Below, in pieces: positions 26,169-37,774 of a DNA stretch of 64,000 nucleotides (position 1 is the stretch's first letter; each line of letters starts with the position of its first letter). Made by a program: the position numbers and the translations under genes. The notes below the pieces were generated by a model. It was not told where the DNA came from. It ran no database searches and was given only the letters and a program-made list of their open reading frames with translations. Source of the DNA: Rathayibacter_A sp036510655 (lineage in GTDB: Bacteria > Actinomycetota > Actinomycetes > Actinomycetales > Microbacteriaceae); NCBI GenBank assembly GCA_036510655.1, contig DATCDQ010000072.1, positions 27,669 to 91,668 of the forward strand. The letters are read 5' to 3'.

Positions 26169-27836
26169 GTGCTCGCAACTCTCGTGATCGGCCTGCGCGA
26201 AGGCCTTGAGGCGGCCCTGATCGTGGGCATCATCGCGGCGTTCCTTCGCCGCAACGGTCAGCGGCTCACCGCAATGTGGGTCGGTATCGTCCTTGCGGTG
26301 TTGCTCAGCGTCGGCGTCGGCGTGGGGCTGGAACTCGTTTCGGCGAGCCTGCCGCAGGCCCAGCAAGAGGGCATGGAATCGATCATCGGCGCCGTGGCCG
26401 TCATGTTCGTCACCGGCATGATCGTGTGGATGAACACCCATGCCCGTGGCATGAAACGCGAACTGGAGTCGTCCGCGACGACGGCGCTGCGCAACGGGAC
26501 GACGTTGGCGCTGGCCGGAATGGCCTTCCTCGCCGTACTCAAAGAAGGCTTCGAGACGTCGGTGTTTCTGCTCGCGACATTCCAGGCATCCACCGACACA
26601 GCACTCGCCGTGCTCGGCGCGCTCGTGGGCATCCTGATTTCGGTCGCAATCGGAATCGCGATCTACCAGGGCGGGCTGCGTCTGAATCTGGGCAGATTCT
26701 TCAAGGTCACCGGAATCTTCCTGGTGTTCGTTGCGGCCGGCTTGGTCGTGAGCATGCTGCGAACGGCATATGCCGCAGGATGGTTCACATTCGGCCAGCA
26801 GAAGACTGTCGATCTGACCTGGCTCACGCCGAACGGTTCGATCCAGTCCGCGCTGCTGACCGGGGTGCTCGGCATCCCAGCGGACCCGCGTGTCATCGAA
26901 GTGCTCGGCTGGTTGCTCTATCTGATCCCGATGCTGCTCTACTGCTTGTGGCCTGCCCGTCGCCGGCCCGCTCCCGAAAAGGTTCCGACCGTCAAGCTTT
27001 CGATTGCCGCGGGGCTCACTGCCGTCGCGCTGATTCTGGCCATTGTCATCCCGGCCGCGCCCGCACTCGCAACTCCGGCGGCCGTGCCACTGACCGGCGG
27101 TGGCACGGCGACACTGGTGACGGATGCCTCGACAGCGCGCTTGGTAGTGCAGCGCGATTCCGCACGACACACAGCCGTGTTCAGCACAACCGAGCGCTCC
27201 TCTACCGACCGCGACGGCGTGCCGGCCGTGCGCTGGCAGCAGACGGAGACGGGCAGCCCGGCGGCACATCCGTCGTCGATCACTCTGACCCAACTGCTCG
27301 AATTCCAGAACGGCCGCCTTCCTGTCGGCGTGAACGCGCAGGCCAATCCCGGCCCGTTCGACGCGTCGTGGGTGCAGCGCATCACCCGAACCGTGTGGAG
27401 CATCGATGGGCACCTGCTCGATGCAACATCAACAGCACAGTCGACCTTGACGATCTCCGGCGGCGGCCTGACCTCACCGCGCACGTTCAGTATTGCGCCC
27501 GACACGCAGGGCCTTAACACGCAGGGCCATAACGCGCAAGACAACTGGAGTGTCTCCCCGACCCACGTCAGCGCCGTGGTCGCGGCGGCGAACGCGGTCG
27601 CGGCATCCGCAGGCGAGGTGCTGCTCTGGAAGCTCTACCTACCTCTCGCCCTCCTCGTTGCCGCGCTGCTGCTCACCACCAGCGCTCTCGTACAGCGTCG
27701 GCGGCTACGCAGCGCAGCAGTTGCAGCGGCGCAACACGCAGCGCGGGCCGCGGCATCGGACCCCGGTTCGCCCTCCGACAGCTCGCCCCCCGACCCCACC
27801 AATACAAGGAGCACCAGCTATGCAGCCCAGCCGTAG
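26169..27836 (+). CDS. efeU: Iron permease EfeU with an extra extracytoplasmic domain
   Basis: A 555-residue ferrous/ferric iron permease of the FTR1/EfeU type. The first 280 residues carry seven hydrophobic helices with the iron-binding motif REGLE (residues 7-11) and a second site, KEGFE. Beyond the usual end of EfeU (about 280 residues), a roughly 200-residue Thr/Ser/Ala-rich extracytoplasmic segment follows, then one more transmembrane helix (LYLPLALLVAALLL) and a charged tail. The start is GTG at 26169. The gene overlaps efeO by 17 nt. Probably repressed by iron through the upstream box. Confidence 0.92.
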   Translation: MLATLVIGLREGLEAALIVGIIAAFLRRNGQRLTAMWVGIVLAVLLSVGVGVGLELVSASLPQAQQEGMESIIGAVAVMFVTGMIVWMNTHARGMKRELESSATTALRNGTTLALAGMAFLAVLKEGFETSVFLLATFQASTDTALAVLGALVGILISVAIGIAIYQGGLRLNLGRFFKVTGIFLVFVAAGLVVSMLRTAYAAGWFTFGQQKTVDLTWLTPNGSIQSALLTGVLGIPADPRVIEVLGWLLYLIPMLLYCLWPARRRPAPEKVPTVKLSIAAGLTAVALILAIVIPAAPALATPAAVPLTGGGTATLVTDASTARLVVQRDSARHTAVFSTTERSSTDRDGVPAVRWQQTETGSPAAHPSSITLTQLLEFQNGRLPVGVNAQANPGPFDASWVQRITRTVWSIDGHLLDATSTAQSTLTISGGGLTSPRTFSIAPDTQGLNTQGHNAQDNWSVSPTHVSAVVAAANAVAASAGEVLLWKLYLPLALLVAALLLTTSALVQRRRLRSAAVAAAQHAARAAASDPGSPSDSSPPDPTNTRSTSYAAQP

Positions 27837-29055
27837 ACCACGCCGCAGCAGGACAGCGATCGTCACCATCTTCACGGCTGCAGCGTTGGCCGTAACCGGA
27901 TTGCTGGCCGGGTGTTCCGCGGACGGGGCCTCGGCCGATGCGCCCGCGAAATCCGGGGTTGCACGGGTATCGATCACGCTGGCGAGCGATGGCAGCAACG
28001 ACACCTGCGCACTGTCCGCAACGTCGGCGCCCGCCGGCCCGATCACATTCACGGTCAAGAATGAAAGCTCGACGGCGATCACCGAGGTCGAGTTGCTCAG
28101 CCAGCAGCGGATCATCGGTGAGAAGGAGAATCTCGCTCCGGGGCTGAAGCCTGTCAGCTTCACCCTCACCCTCGGCGGCGGAACCTACCAGGTGCAATGC
28201 CCCGGCGCCCAGAAGGAGACTCAGACGTTCACCGTCACCGGCAAGGCAGCGACCCCGACGGGCAGTGTGCAGTCGATCCTGAAGCAGGGTACTGATGGTT
28301 ATGCAACGTATGTGACCGGCGTCGTCACCGCCATGGTGACGGCCGTTGGCAACCTCAAGGCCGCGGTGGATAGCGGGGACCTCGCCGAGGCGCAGAATGC
28401 CTACGCGCTTGCCCGCCCGTTCTACGAACGTATCGAATCGGATGTCGCCGGGTTCACCCTGCCGGGGCACGCAGCGACGGACAACGCGGGAAACCTCGAC
28501 TACCTCATCGACATGCGGGCGTCGAACCTGGATGACACCGTCGGTTGGCACGGCTTTCATGCCGTCGAGCGCGACCTGTTCCAGAACAAGGCCATCACGC
28601 CGTCGACCGTCGCCGTGACCGCAGAGCTGCAGAGCAACGTGCTGAAGCTGCAAACCCTCGCCAAGAAACTCACGTACAAGCCCGAAGACCTGGCCAACGG
28701 CGCTGCCGGGTTGCTCGAAGAAGTCCAGTCTTCGAAGATCAACGGCGAAGAAGAGCAGTTCAGCCACATCGATCTGGTCGACTTCGCAGCGAACGTCGAG
28801 GGCGCGCAACAAGCCTTCGCCTTCCTCAAGCCGGGCATGACGAAGATCGATCCGACCCTGACCGCGCGGATCTCCAAGCAGTTCGATGCGGTGAACACGA
28901 TGCTCGAGGGCTACCGCGATCCGTCGGCGCTCGGCGGCTACGTGAGCTATACCGCGCAATTGCGCAGCACAGACGCAAACAAGTTGAGCCAGGCGGTGCA
29001 GTCGCTGCAGGATCCGCTCTCGACGATCGCCGAGAAAGTAGCGACGGCGCACTGA
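27820..29055 (+). CDS. efeO: Iron uptake lipoprotein EfeO (cupredoxin + M75/imelysin domains)
   Basis: A 411-residue exported protein. The leader ends in LLAGC, a lipobox for lipid attachment at Cys. Residues of about 45-140 form a cupredoxin-like domain. The rest is an M75/imelysin domain with the HxxE metal motif in GFHAVERDLF. EfeO binds iron outside the membrane and delivers it to EfeU. The ATG at 27820 is chosen for its AAGGAG ribosome binding site and its signal peptide; the open frame upstream is antisense noise within efeU. The stop overlaps the efeB start. Confidence 0.93.
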   Translation: MQPSRRPRRSRTAIVTIFTAAALAVTGLLAGCSADGASADAPAKSGVARVSITLASDGSNDTCALSATSAPAGPITFTVKNESSTAITEVELLSQQRIIGEKENLAPGLKPVSFTLTLGGGTYQVQCPGAQKETQTFTVTGKAATPTGSVQSILKQGTDGYATYVTGVVTAMVTAVGNLKAAVDSGDLAEAQNAYALARPFYERIESDVAGFTLPGHAATDNAGNLDYLIDMRASNLDDTVGWHGFHAVERDLFQNKAITPSTVAVTAELQSNVLKLQTLAKKLTYKPEDLANGAAGLLEEVQSSKINGEEEQFSHIDLVDFAANVEGAQQAFAFLKPGMTKIDPTLTARISKQFDAVNTMLEGYRDPSALGGYVSYTAQLRSTDANKLSQAVQSLQDPLSTIAEKVATAH

Positions 29056-30299
29056 TGCCAGAACACAGCCACCTGAGCCGACGCGGACTGTTCGCCGGGG
29101 CGGTCGGAGGACTCGCCGCTGGCGCACTCGCCGACGTCGGCGGCACCATCGCCGTCACCGCGGCAGCGTCCACACCGGATGCGGATGTCGACGGGTCACT
29201 GACCTATCCGTTTTATGGTGGCTCGCATCAGGCGGGCATCCAGACCGAACAGCAACGCTACGCGGTGCTGATGACGTTCGATCTGGCATTCGCAGCCCAG
29301 AGCGACCTGCAGGTGCTGCTGGCCCGCTGGTCGGCGGCGATTGCACAGCTGATGCAAGGCAAAACGATCGGTTCGCCCGCCCCGACCCGTTCGGTCGCCG
29401 TGCCGATCGACACCGGCGAGGCGCTCGACCTCGGCCCGCACGGCCTGACGGTCACGGTCGGGCTGGGGCCGGGCATCTTCGACGAGCGATTCGGGCTCGC
29501 ACGCCGCAAACCTGCGCTGTTCGCACCGCTGCCCACGCTGCCGAGTGACCAACTGGACCCCGCCCTCACGGGAGGCGACTTGAGCCTTCAAGCGTGCGCG
29601 GATGACCCACAGGTCGCATACCACGCGATCAGGAACCTCGCCAGGATGGCCCGGGACACCGTCAGCACCCGCTGGAGCGTCATGGGCTTCGGGCGCGCAT
29701 CGGCGGGCCCGCACCAGCAGACGCCGCGCAACTTGATGGGTTTCAAAGACGGCACGCGGAACGTGTCCACGGATGACGACTTCGCCGCACACGTCTGGGT
29801 GCCGGGCTCGGACCAGGCTTGGATGGAAGGCGGCACCTACCAGGTGGCGCGCAAGATCCAGATGAACGTCGAGATCTGGGATGCCGATCATATCGGCGAC
29901 CAGCAAACGGTTTTCGGCCGCACCAAGCTCGACGGCGCACCGCTGAGCGGCGGTTCCGAACATACGACGCCCGATTTTCACGCGCGCGACAAAGCCGGTG
30001 ATACGCGCATTTCCGACACCGCACACATCGCGTTGGCCGCCCACGAGAACAACGGCGGGATCAAGATCCTGCGCCGCTCGTACAACTACACAGACGGCAT
30101 CAGCCAGTTCGGTCAGATGGATGCAGGCCTGCTGTTCATCGCGTATATGAACGATCCGGCACACTTCGTGACGTTGCAGAAGAAGCTTGGCGCTGTCGAC
30201 AGACTCAACGAGTACATCTCGCACGTCGGCTCAGCTGTGTTCGCGATTCCGCCCGCCCCGAAGGTCGGCAGTTACATCGGCGAGTCGCTCTTCGCCTGA
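29055..30299 (+). CDS. efeB: Deferrochelatase/peroxidase EfeB (DyP-type)
   Basis: A 414-residue heme peroxidase of the DyP family exported by Tat: the leader has SRRGLFAGAVGG, followed by an Ala-rich hydrophobic stretch. The DyP GxxDG motif is visible in MGFKDGTRN, and the ARKIQMNVEIWD block is typical of EfeB. It works with EfeO and EfeU, either oxidising ferrous iron or stripping iron from heme. Start and stop overlap with efeO as TGATG, indicating translational coupling. Confidence 0.93.
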   Translation: MPEHSHLSRRGLFAGAVGGLAAGALADVGGTIAVTAAASTPDADVDGSLTYPFYGGSHQAGIQTEQQRYAVLMTFDLAFAAQSDLQVLLARWSAAIAQLMQGKTIGSPAPTRSVAVPIDTGEALDLGPHGLTVTVGLGPGIFDERFGLARRKPALFAPLPTLPSDQLDPALTGGDLSLQACADDPQVAYHAIRNLARMARDTVSTRWSVMGFGRASAGPHQQTPRNLMGFKDGTRNVSTDDDFAAHVWVPGSDQAWMEGGTYQVARKIQMNVEIWDADHIGDQQTVFGRTKLDGAPLSGGSEHTTPDFHARDKAGDTRISDTAHIALAAHENNGGIKILRRSYNYTDGISQFGQMDAGLLFIAYMNDPAHFVTLQKKLGAVDRLNEYISHVGSAVFAIPPAPKVGSYIGESLFA

Positions 30300-30307
30300 T
30301 CTGCGCG

Positions 30308-32227
<1,920 letters not shown>

Positions 32228-32404
32228 AGCTGTTTTTTCCTCAAAGATGGGGGCGGACAAGCCGGTCGCCGGTGTGACAAGGCACACGGTCAAACGAACT
32301 TTTCACGCGGGAGATGTGGGGCGAAGCGCGCCCGCAGGGGCGCGCCAACGCACCCTACCCCATCAGTCTACCGCCCACGGCGCACTCTCTCGTGCAGCTA
32401 GCTC

Positions 32405-34333
32405 TCAGTCGGTCGGCCCGCGGTCGTGATCGTTCTCGGCACTGCCGGGCGCCTCGTAGTTCTCGGCGGCCGGGTACTCCTCGGGTGCGCCGTATTCGAT
32501 CGCGTCACGGTGCAGGTCGGTGTTGGCGTACTCGTCGGACCCTGCTGCCAAGATCTTGGCACGCAGCTCGCGCCGTTCGCGCTGCACCTCGGGATCGGGC
32601 AGCGGCACCGCAGCGATCAACCGTTGCGTGTACGCATCCTTCGGGTGTCGCAAGATCTCGTCGCGGGACCCGACCTCGACAAGTTTGCCGAGGTGCATCA
32701 CCGCGATGCGATCGGCAAGAACGTCGATCACGGCCAGGTCGTGCGTGATGAACAGGCACGCGAAGTTCAGTTCCTTCTGCAGGGCCTTGAGAAGTTCGAG
32801 CACGGTTGCCTGCACCGAGACGTCCAGTGCAGACGTCGGCTCATCGGCGATCAAGAGCGTCGGCTTCAGGGCAAGCGCGCGGGCGATGCCGACGCGCTGC
32901 TTCTGGCCACCGGAAAGCTCGTGCGGATACCGGGTGCGATAGTTCCTCGGCAACTCGACTGAGTCGAGCAGACCCTCGATCGCGCGGGTGAGCGCGGGCC
33001 CCTTCGCCTTCTTCGCGAGGAACAGGGGCTCACCGATGCTAGTGCCGATCGTCATCCGCGGATTCAGCGACGACGAGGGATCCTGGAACACGATTCCAGC
33101 CTTCTTGTGCACGTCGCGCACGTGCCGTTTCGTCGCGTGCGACAGATCCGTGCCGACGACCTTCAGCGTGCCGGAAGTGATCGGCAACAGGCCGATCGCG
33201 GCACGGCCGAGCGTGGTCTTACCTGACCCCGATTCGCCCACCAGCCCGACGACCTCGCCCTCGTGAATCTGCAGATCGACGTGATCCACGGCGCGGAACG
33301 CTTTGACACGGCCGCGGCCGGGGTACTCGATCACCACGTCTGCGAAGTCGAGAACGGCAGGCAGTACAGCCAGCTCCCGGTCGGCGGCATGCTTGGCTTC
33401 GGCGGCGATGCGCTCGTTCTCCGCCACGCGCTCGCGCAACTCGACATCTTCGATCTCGCCTTCTGCGACAACCGCGAGTGTCGCAGTCATGTCGACATCG
33501 GCCCCATCCGAACCCTGCCCGAGATGAGGCACTGCGTCGAGCAGTGCCTTGGTGTACGGATGTTGCGGATTGTGGAAGATGTCGTGTGCTGTACCGCTTT
33601 CGACGATCACGCCTCGCCGCATGACTGAGATGTGGTCGGCAAGGTCTGCAACGACTCCCATGTCGTGGGTGATCAGCAGGATTGCGCTGTTCAAGCGATC
33701 CCGCAAGCTGCGCAGCAGATCGAGGATCTCAGCCTGCACCGTCACGTCCAGCGCGGTGGTCGGCTCGTCGGCGATCAGCAATCCGGGGTCGCACGAAATC
33801 GACTGAGCGATCATGGCACGCTGCCGCTGTCCGCCCGACAGCTGGTGGGGGTACGAATTGAACGCCTTCAGTGGGTCCGGGAGTTCGACCATCCGCAGCA
33901 GTTCGAGTGCGCGTTCCCTGCCCTCGTGCGGCGAGATGCCGTAGTGCACCCGCAGCGTTTCGACGATCTGGAACCCGATCGTGAAAACAGGGTTGAGGGC
34001 GGTCATCGGCTCTTGGAAGATCAGGGCGACGTCGTTACCGCGCACCGCGCGCATCTGTGCCGGGGAGATACCACGGAGCTCGCGACCGTTGAGCTTGATA
34101 CTTCCCGTGATGCGGCTGTTGTTCGGCAGCAGGTCCAGGATCGACATCGAGCTCACGCTCTTTCCCGAACCGGATTCGCCGACGAGCGCCATGACCTCGC
34201 CCCGCTTGATCGAGTAGTTCATCTTGATCGCAGCAGGCACCCAGACGTTGTCGACGCCGAAGTCGACGCTGAGGTCGGTGACCTGCAGTACCGGTGTCTC
34301 GTCGGTTGTCACGGTCTTTGTCACAGCGGCCAT
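32405..34333 (-). CDS. Peptide ABC transporter ATPase, fused DppD-DppF
   Basis: A 642-residue protein with two complete ABC ATPase domains in one chain, energising peptide import from the cytoplasmic face. Domain 1 (about 15-270) has Walker A GESGSGKS and signature LSGGQRQRAMIAQ; domain 2 (about 330-590) has a second GESGSGKT and LSGGQKQRVGIARA. Both are followed by the oligopeptide-type C-terminal region. In many bacteria these are separate genes, while fusions are frequent in actinobacteria. It lies 750 bp downstream of dppC, with an opposite-strand gene between. Confidence 0.93.
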   Translation of the reverse strand: MAAVTKTVTTDETPVLQVTDLSVDFGVDNVWVPAAIKMNYSIKRGEVMALVGESGSGKSVSSMSILDLLPNNSRITGSIKLNGRELRGISPAQMRAVRGNDVALIFQEPMTALNPVFTIGFQIVETLRVHYGISPHEGRERALELLRMVELPDPLKAFNSYPHQLSGGQRQRAMIAQSISCDPGLLIADEPTTALDVTVQAEILDLLRSLRDRLNSAILLITHDMGVVADLADHISVMRRGVIVESGTAHDIFHNPQHPYTKALLDAVPHLGQGSDGADVDMTATLAVVAEGEIEDVELRERVAENERIAAEAKHAADRELAVLPAVLDFADVVIEYPGRGRVKAFRAVDHVDLQIHEGEVVGLVGESGSGKTTLGRAAIGLLPITSGTLKVVGTDLSHATKRHVRDVHKKAGIVFQDPSSSLNPRMTIGTSIGEPLFLAKKAKGPALTRAIEGLLDSVELPRNYRTRYPHELSGGQKQRVGIARALALKPTLLIADEPTSALDVSVQATVLELLKALQKELNFACLFITHDLAVIDVLADRIAVMHLGKLVEVGSRDEILRHPKDAYTQRLIAAVPLPDPEVQRERRELRAKILAAGSDEYANTDLHRDAIEYGAPEEYPAAENYEAPGSAENDHDRGPTD

Positions 34334-34422
34334 CAGTAGGTGGTCCTTTCCACGACACCGAGCGGTGCGTGCATTCGTTCTGCAGGGCGCGTCAGCGTCT
34401 CGGATGCTGTCACCATTGACTC

Positions 34423-35049
34423 ATGGCACAATCCGAGGGGCACTCCGACACCGTCTTCATTTCTCGTTTCAACCGCGTGCTCGCGATCGTGATCTGGGCG
34501 CTGACTGTCGTACTGATGACGACGACTCTGGTCACCGGAGGCCCGAACCGCGCGCTGGCGATCGTCCCAAGCGCATTCTTCGGCTTGTTCGCCTGGACCG
34601 CCCTGTGGCGTCCGTACGTGCGCGTGAGCGACGCGAGCGTACGCATCCGCAATGTGCTGCGCACGATCGATGTGCCCTGGACGGCGCTTATCCAGGTAGA
34701 CACGCGTTACGCCCTCACGTTGTATACCCCCGGGCACGAGTACGCCGCGTGGGCGGCACCGGCACCGGGACGCACGGGCACCACCATGGCGCGTCGAGCC
34801 GAGCATAACGGGCGAGTGGATGCCGCTCCGACCGTCGGCGGTCGGGTGCGGCCGGGTGATCTGCTGGCCAGCGAATCCGGGCAGGCTGCCCAGATCGTGC
34901 GCGACCACTGGACGACGTTGCGGGATTCCGGCGCCATCGAGGCCGGCGTCGCCGAGGAGACGCACGTGCCGACCCACTGGCACTGGTGGACGAACGGAGC
35001 CCTGCTCGTGCTGGCTGTAGCCGGGCTGTACGCACTCATCGCTCTCTAG
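34423..35049 (+). CDS. PH-domain-like membrane protein, antiparallel within the dpp locus
   Basis: A 208-residue protein with two N-terminal transmembrane helices (LAIVIWALTVVLM and ALAIVPSAFFGLFAW), a bacterial PH-like beta domain (YVRVSDASVRIRNVLRTIDVPW, residues about 65-100) and a C-terminal helix (GALLVLAVAGLYALIAL). It resembles the actinobacterial PH-domain family sometimes labelled low-molecular-weight antigen 6; function unknown. It is the only plus-strand gene between 30.3 and 39.7 kb and splits the peptide transporter operon. Confidence 0.75.
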   Translation: MAQSEGHSDTVFISRFNRVLAIVIWALTVVLMTTTLVTGGPNRALAIVPSAFFGLFAWTALWRPYVRVSDASVRIRNVLRTIDVPWTALIQVDTRYALTLYTPGHEYAAWAAPAPGRTGTTMARRAEHNGRVDAAPTVGGRVRPGDLLASESGQAAQIVRDHWTTLRDSGAIEAGVAEETHVPTHWHWWTNGALLVLAVAGLYALIAL

Positions 35050-35081
35050 CGGCGCGGTGGCCGAAACAGGTGCCTCGGTCA

Positions 35082-36125
35082 TCATGGCCGTTCGACGGTC
35101 GCAGTCGGCTGTTCCTTCGTCTTCCGGATGCTGAACCGGCGTTGCCGAGGATCGAAAGCGTCGCGCAGCCCGTCACCGACGAAGTTCACCAGAAGGGCCA
35201 GGAGCACGATGAATGAACCCGGCCACCAGAACAGCCACGGCCGCGTCTGCAACGCGGACTGGTTCTGACTGACCAACAGACCCAGCGAGGAGTCCGGCGC
35301 CTTGATACCGAAGCCCAGGTAGCTCAGCGCGGTCTCGAGCAGGATCGCCGACGCGATCAGCAGTGTGGACGAGACGATGATGACACCGACGGCGTTCGGC
35401 AGGATGTGCTTGAAGATGATCCGTGCATCCGAGGCGCCGGCGACCCGCGCGGCCTCGACGAATTCGCGCTCGCGCAGCGACAGGAACTCGCTTCGAACCA
35501 GACGCGCGATGACCATCCATGAGATCGCCCCCAGCAGGATTGCCAGCCCGAATGCACCCATGCCGTTTGCCGTGCGGCCGACGATGGCGCCGATCACGAT
35601 CGCGGGGATAACGATGAACACGTCGGTGATGCGCATCAGCACGGCATCCACCCAGCCCCGGAAGTATCCGGCCACCGCGCCGACGACCACGCCGAGAACT
35701 GTGGCGAACAAGCCGAGCACCAGCATGACGAGCACGGAGTTCTGAATCCCGCGCATCGTGAGCGCGAAGTAGTCCTTGCCGATGCTGTCCTGCCCGAACG
35801 GATGCTGTCCGAAGTGGATCCCGGCACCGCCCAGCCATTGCGGAATCAGCGACAGCGTGGGCGCACCCTGGTTCAGTTGCGTGTTCAGTTCGGTGTACGA
35901 GTATTTCCACCAGCCGGGGATCGGACCGAGGCCGATTGCGGAGATCGCGAAGATCACTACGGCCAGATAGATGACCACCGACGTGACTGCGACCTTGTTG
36001 CCCATGAAGCGGCGGAAGATCAGCCGGCCCTGGCTCACCCCCCGATCTTCTTCGGCGGCAACCGGCGTGACCTCGGGTTCCGGTGAAATGTGCGGCTCCA
36101 TCGGGTTGCCCTGAATTGTGCTCAT
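35082..36125 (-). CDS. dppC: Peptide ABC transporter permease DppC
   Basis: A 347-residue inner-membrane permease. It has the OppC N-terminal segment (VAVTSVVIYLAVVIFAI), five further helices and the EAA coupling motif in EAARVAGASDARIIFKHILPN, which contacts the ATPase. The frame is open far upstream, but MSTIQGNPMEPH at 36125 is the proper start because it overlaps the dppB stop (TGATG) and lacks antisense overlap. It forms the channel with DppB. Confidence 0.93.
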   Translation of the reverse strand: MSTIQGNPMEPHISPEPEVTPVAAEEDRGVSQGRLIFRRFMGNKVAVTSVVIYLAVVIFAISAIGLGPIPGWWKYSYTELNTQLNQGAPTLSLIPQWLGGAGIHFGQHPFGQDSIGKDYFALTMRGIQNSVLVMLVLGLFATVLGVVVGAVAGYFRGWVDAVLMRITDVFIVIPAIVIGAIVGRTANGMGAFGLAILLGAISWMVIARLVRSEFLSLREREFVEAARVAGASDARIIFKHILPNAVGVIIVSSTLLIASAILLETALSYLGFGIKAPDSSLGLLVSQNQSALQTRPWLFWWPGSFIVLLALLVNFVGDGLRDAFDPRQRRFSIRKTKEQPTATVERP

Positions 36126-37663
36126 CAGTGTGTCCTCACCCGCGGGTCGAGTGCCGCATAGGCAAGGTCGGCCAAGAAGTTGAAAGTGATGGCGGTGATG
36201 GCAACGACAAGGAAGTAGCCCATCACCGGGTTCACGTCCGTGCGTATCAGCCCAGCCACGAACAGCGCACCCATGCCGCTGATGGCGAACACCGTCTCGG
36301 TGATCACCGCGCCACCGAGTAGAGCGCCGATGTCCGTCGCGACCAACGTCGCAAGCGGTATCAACATGTTGCGGAAAGCGTGGCGCACGATCACCGTGCG
36401 CTCTGGCAGGCCCTTCGCGCGTGCGGTGCGCACGTAGTCCTGATTGAGCACGTCGAGCATGCCCGAGCGAGAATACCGCGTGTATCCGGCGAAGCTGATC
36501 AACAGGAGGCTGATCGTCGGCAGGAGCAGGTGGGTGAAGCTGTCGATGCCCTGGACCCATACATCGCCGACCAGGTTCGGCGTCTGCGCGCCCACCGTGC
36601 CGATCGGGCGCCCGTTGACCTGGTCGAGGTTCAGGTATGCGGGCCAGGACTGCATGAACCGATCCAGCAGAACGAGGCCGCCGGAAAGCAGCGCAACCAC
36701 GGCGCCGACGCGCATCGACAGTGCTCGGTCGTAGCCGCCGAGCAGGAAGCCGACCAGGATCCCGACCACGACCGAGACCACGGCGAGGAAGATCAGCGTG
36801 CCAAGCGACGAGATGTCGAACAGCCACTGCAGGCTGAAGTAACAGATCACGGCGATCGCACCGGTGATTCCCGCGGTGAGTAGCGCCTTGCGGTTCTGGA
36901 TCCCAGCCATGATCGCCGTCGTGCCGTACGCGACACCGGCGATCAGCAGGGTAATCACGATCGGCCCCAGCGCAGGCTTCAGGAACCAGTTGGTGACCGA
37001 CATGTACCAGAGCACCAGCGATGTCGCCAACCCGGAGGCGGCGAACACTGTGACCCGGCGCTGCCAGGTTCCTCCGACCAGCAATTGCCAGATACCGCCG
37101 ACGAGAACGCCGATCACTACCAGCGCCACCGGGCCGATCACCGGATCCGCGAGGAAGTTGTTGAAGCCGATCGCAACGAACGCCTTCAGCATGACGGCCA
37201 TCAAGAACGACGGCAACGAGAACAGGAAGAAGCTGATGAACGTGACGCTGTAGTCGAAGGCGCTGTACTGGCGCAGGGCGGTCACCATGCCGAGCGCAAT
37301 ACCCAGAACGATGGCGAGCAGGAACGCCAGTGTCACCAGCTGGAGCGTCGAGGTCATCGCCTGCGGCAACAGCACGAGCACCGATTGGTTGGAGAACGTC
37401 TGGCCCAGGTCGCACTGGTTGGCGAATGGGATCACACACTTGGCTACGCCGCCAAGCCAGAAAACCCAACGCACCGGAGATGGTAGATCCAGGTGTTGCG
37501 TATGCGTGCGGGCCTCGATGAGGCCCTGCCTGTTCGGGGAACTGCTGCCGTGGAGATCAGCGAGAGGATCTCCGGCGTTTGCCGCAAGCACGTACATGAT
37601 GAACGATGCTGCGATCAGGATCAGGATGGAGACGACTATGCGTCTCGCGATGAAACTCACCAT
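36125..37663 (-). CDS. dppB: Peptide ABC transporter permease DppB with a long membrane insertion
   Basis: A 512-residue permease, compared with about 310-340 residues for usual DppB/OppB. The N-terminal helix and early core are normal, and the EAA motif is in YVRTARAKGLPERTVIVRHA near the C-terminus. Between about residues 165 and 330 there is an inserted stretch with some six extra hydrophobic helices (for example VALVVIGVLVGGIWQLLV and LIFLAVVSVVVGILVGFLL). Similar long forms exist in related genomes from memory; the purpose is unknown. Overlaps dppC by TGATG. Confidence 0.9.
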   Translation of the reverse strand: MVSFIARRIVVSILILIAASFIMYVLAANAGDPLADLHGSSSPNRQGLIEARTHTQHLDLPSPVRWVFWLGGVAKCVIPFANQCDLGQTFSNQSVLVLLPQAMTSTLQLVTLAFLLAIVLGIALGMVTALRQYSAFDYSVTFISFFLFSLPSFLMAVMLKAFVAIGFNNFLADPVIGPVALVVIGVLVGGIWQLLVGGTWQRRVTVFAASGLATSLVLWYMSVTNWFLKPALGPIVITLLIAGVAYGTTAIMAGIQNRKALLTAGITGAIAVICYFSLQWLFDISSLGTLIFLAVVSVVVGILVGFLLGGYDRALSMRVGAVVALLSGGLVLLDRFMQSWPAYLNLDQVNGRPIGTVGAQTPNLVGDVWVQGIDSFTHLLLPTISLLLISFAGYTRYSRSGMLDVLNQDYVRTARAKGLPERTVIVRHAFRNMLIPLATLVATDIGALLGGAVITETVFAISGMGALFVAGLIRTDVNPVMGYFLVVAITAITFNFLADLAYAALDPRVRTH

Positions 37664-37774
37664 AGTTTCGGGTTACCTTTGCGGAATTTTTAGCGGGCGC
37701 CGTTGTAACGGGCCGGTGGACGCACCACAGCGGATAGCTGCGGTTCATCCTACGTCGGTGGAACCGCCTCAGCG

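Noticed and set aside
25644..27413. 589-codon minus-strand frame running through efeU
   Set aside because: Only its last 123 codons look like a protein (four hydrophobic helices); the rest is antisense to efeU.
35082..37469. 795-codon frame covering dppC and most of dppB
   Set aside because: The part upstream of 36125 is an out-of-frame shadow of dppB; the proper dppC start overlaps the dppB stop.
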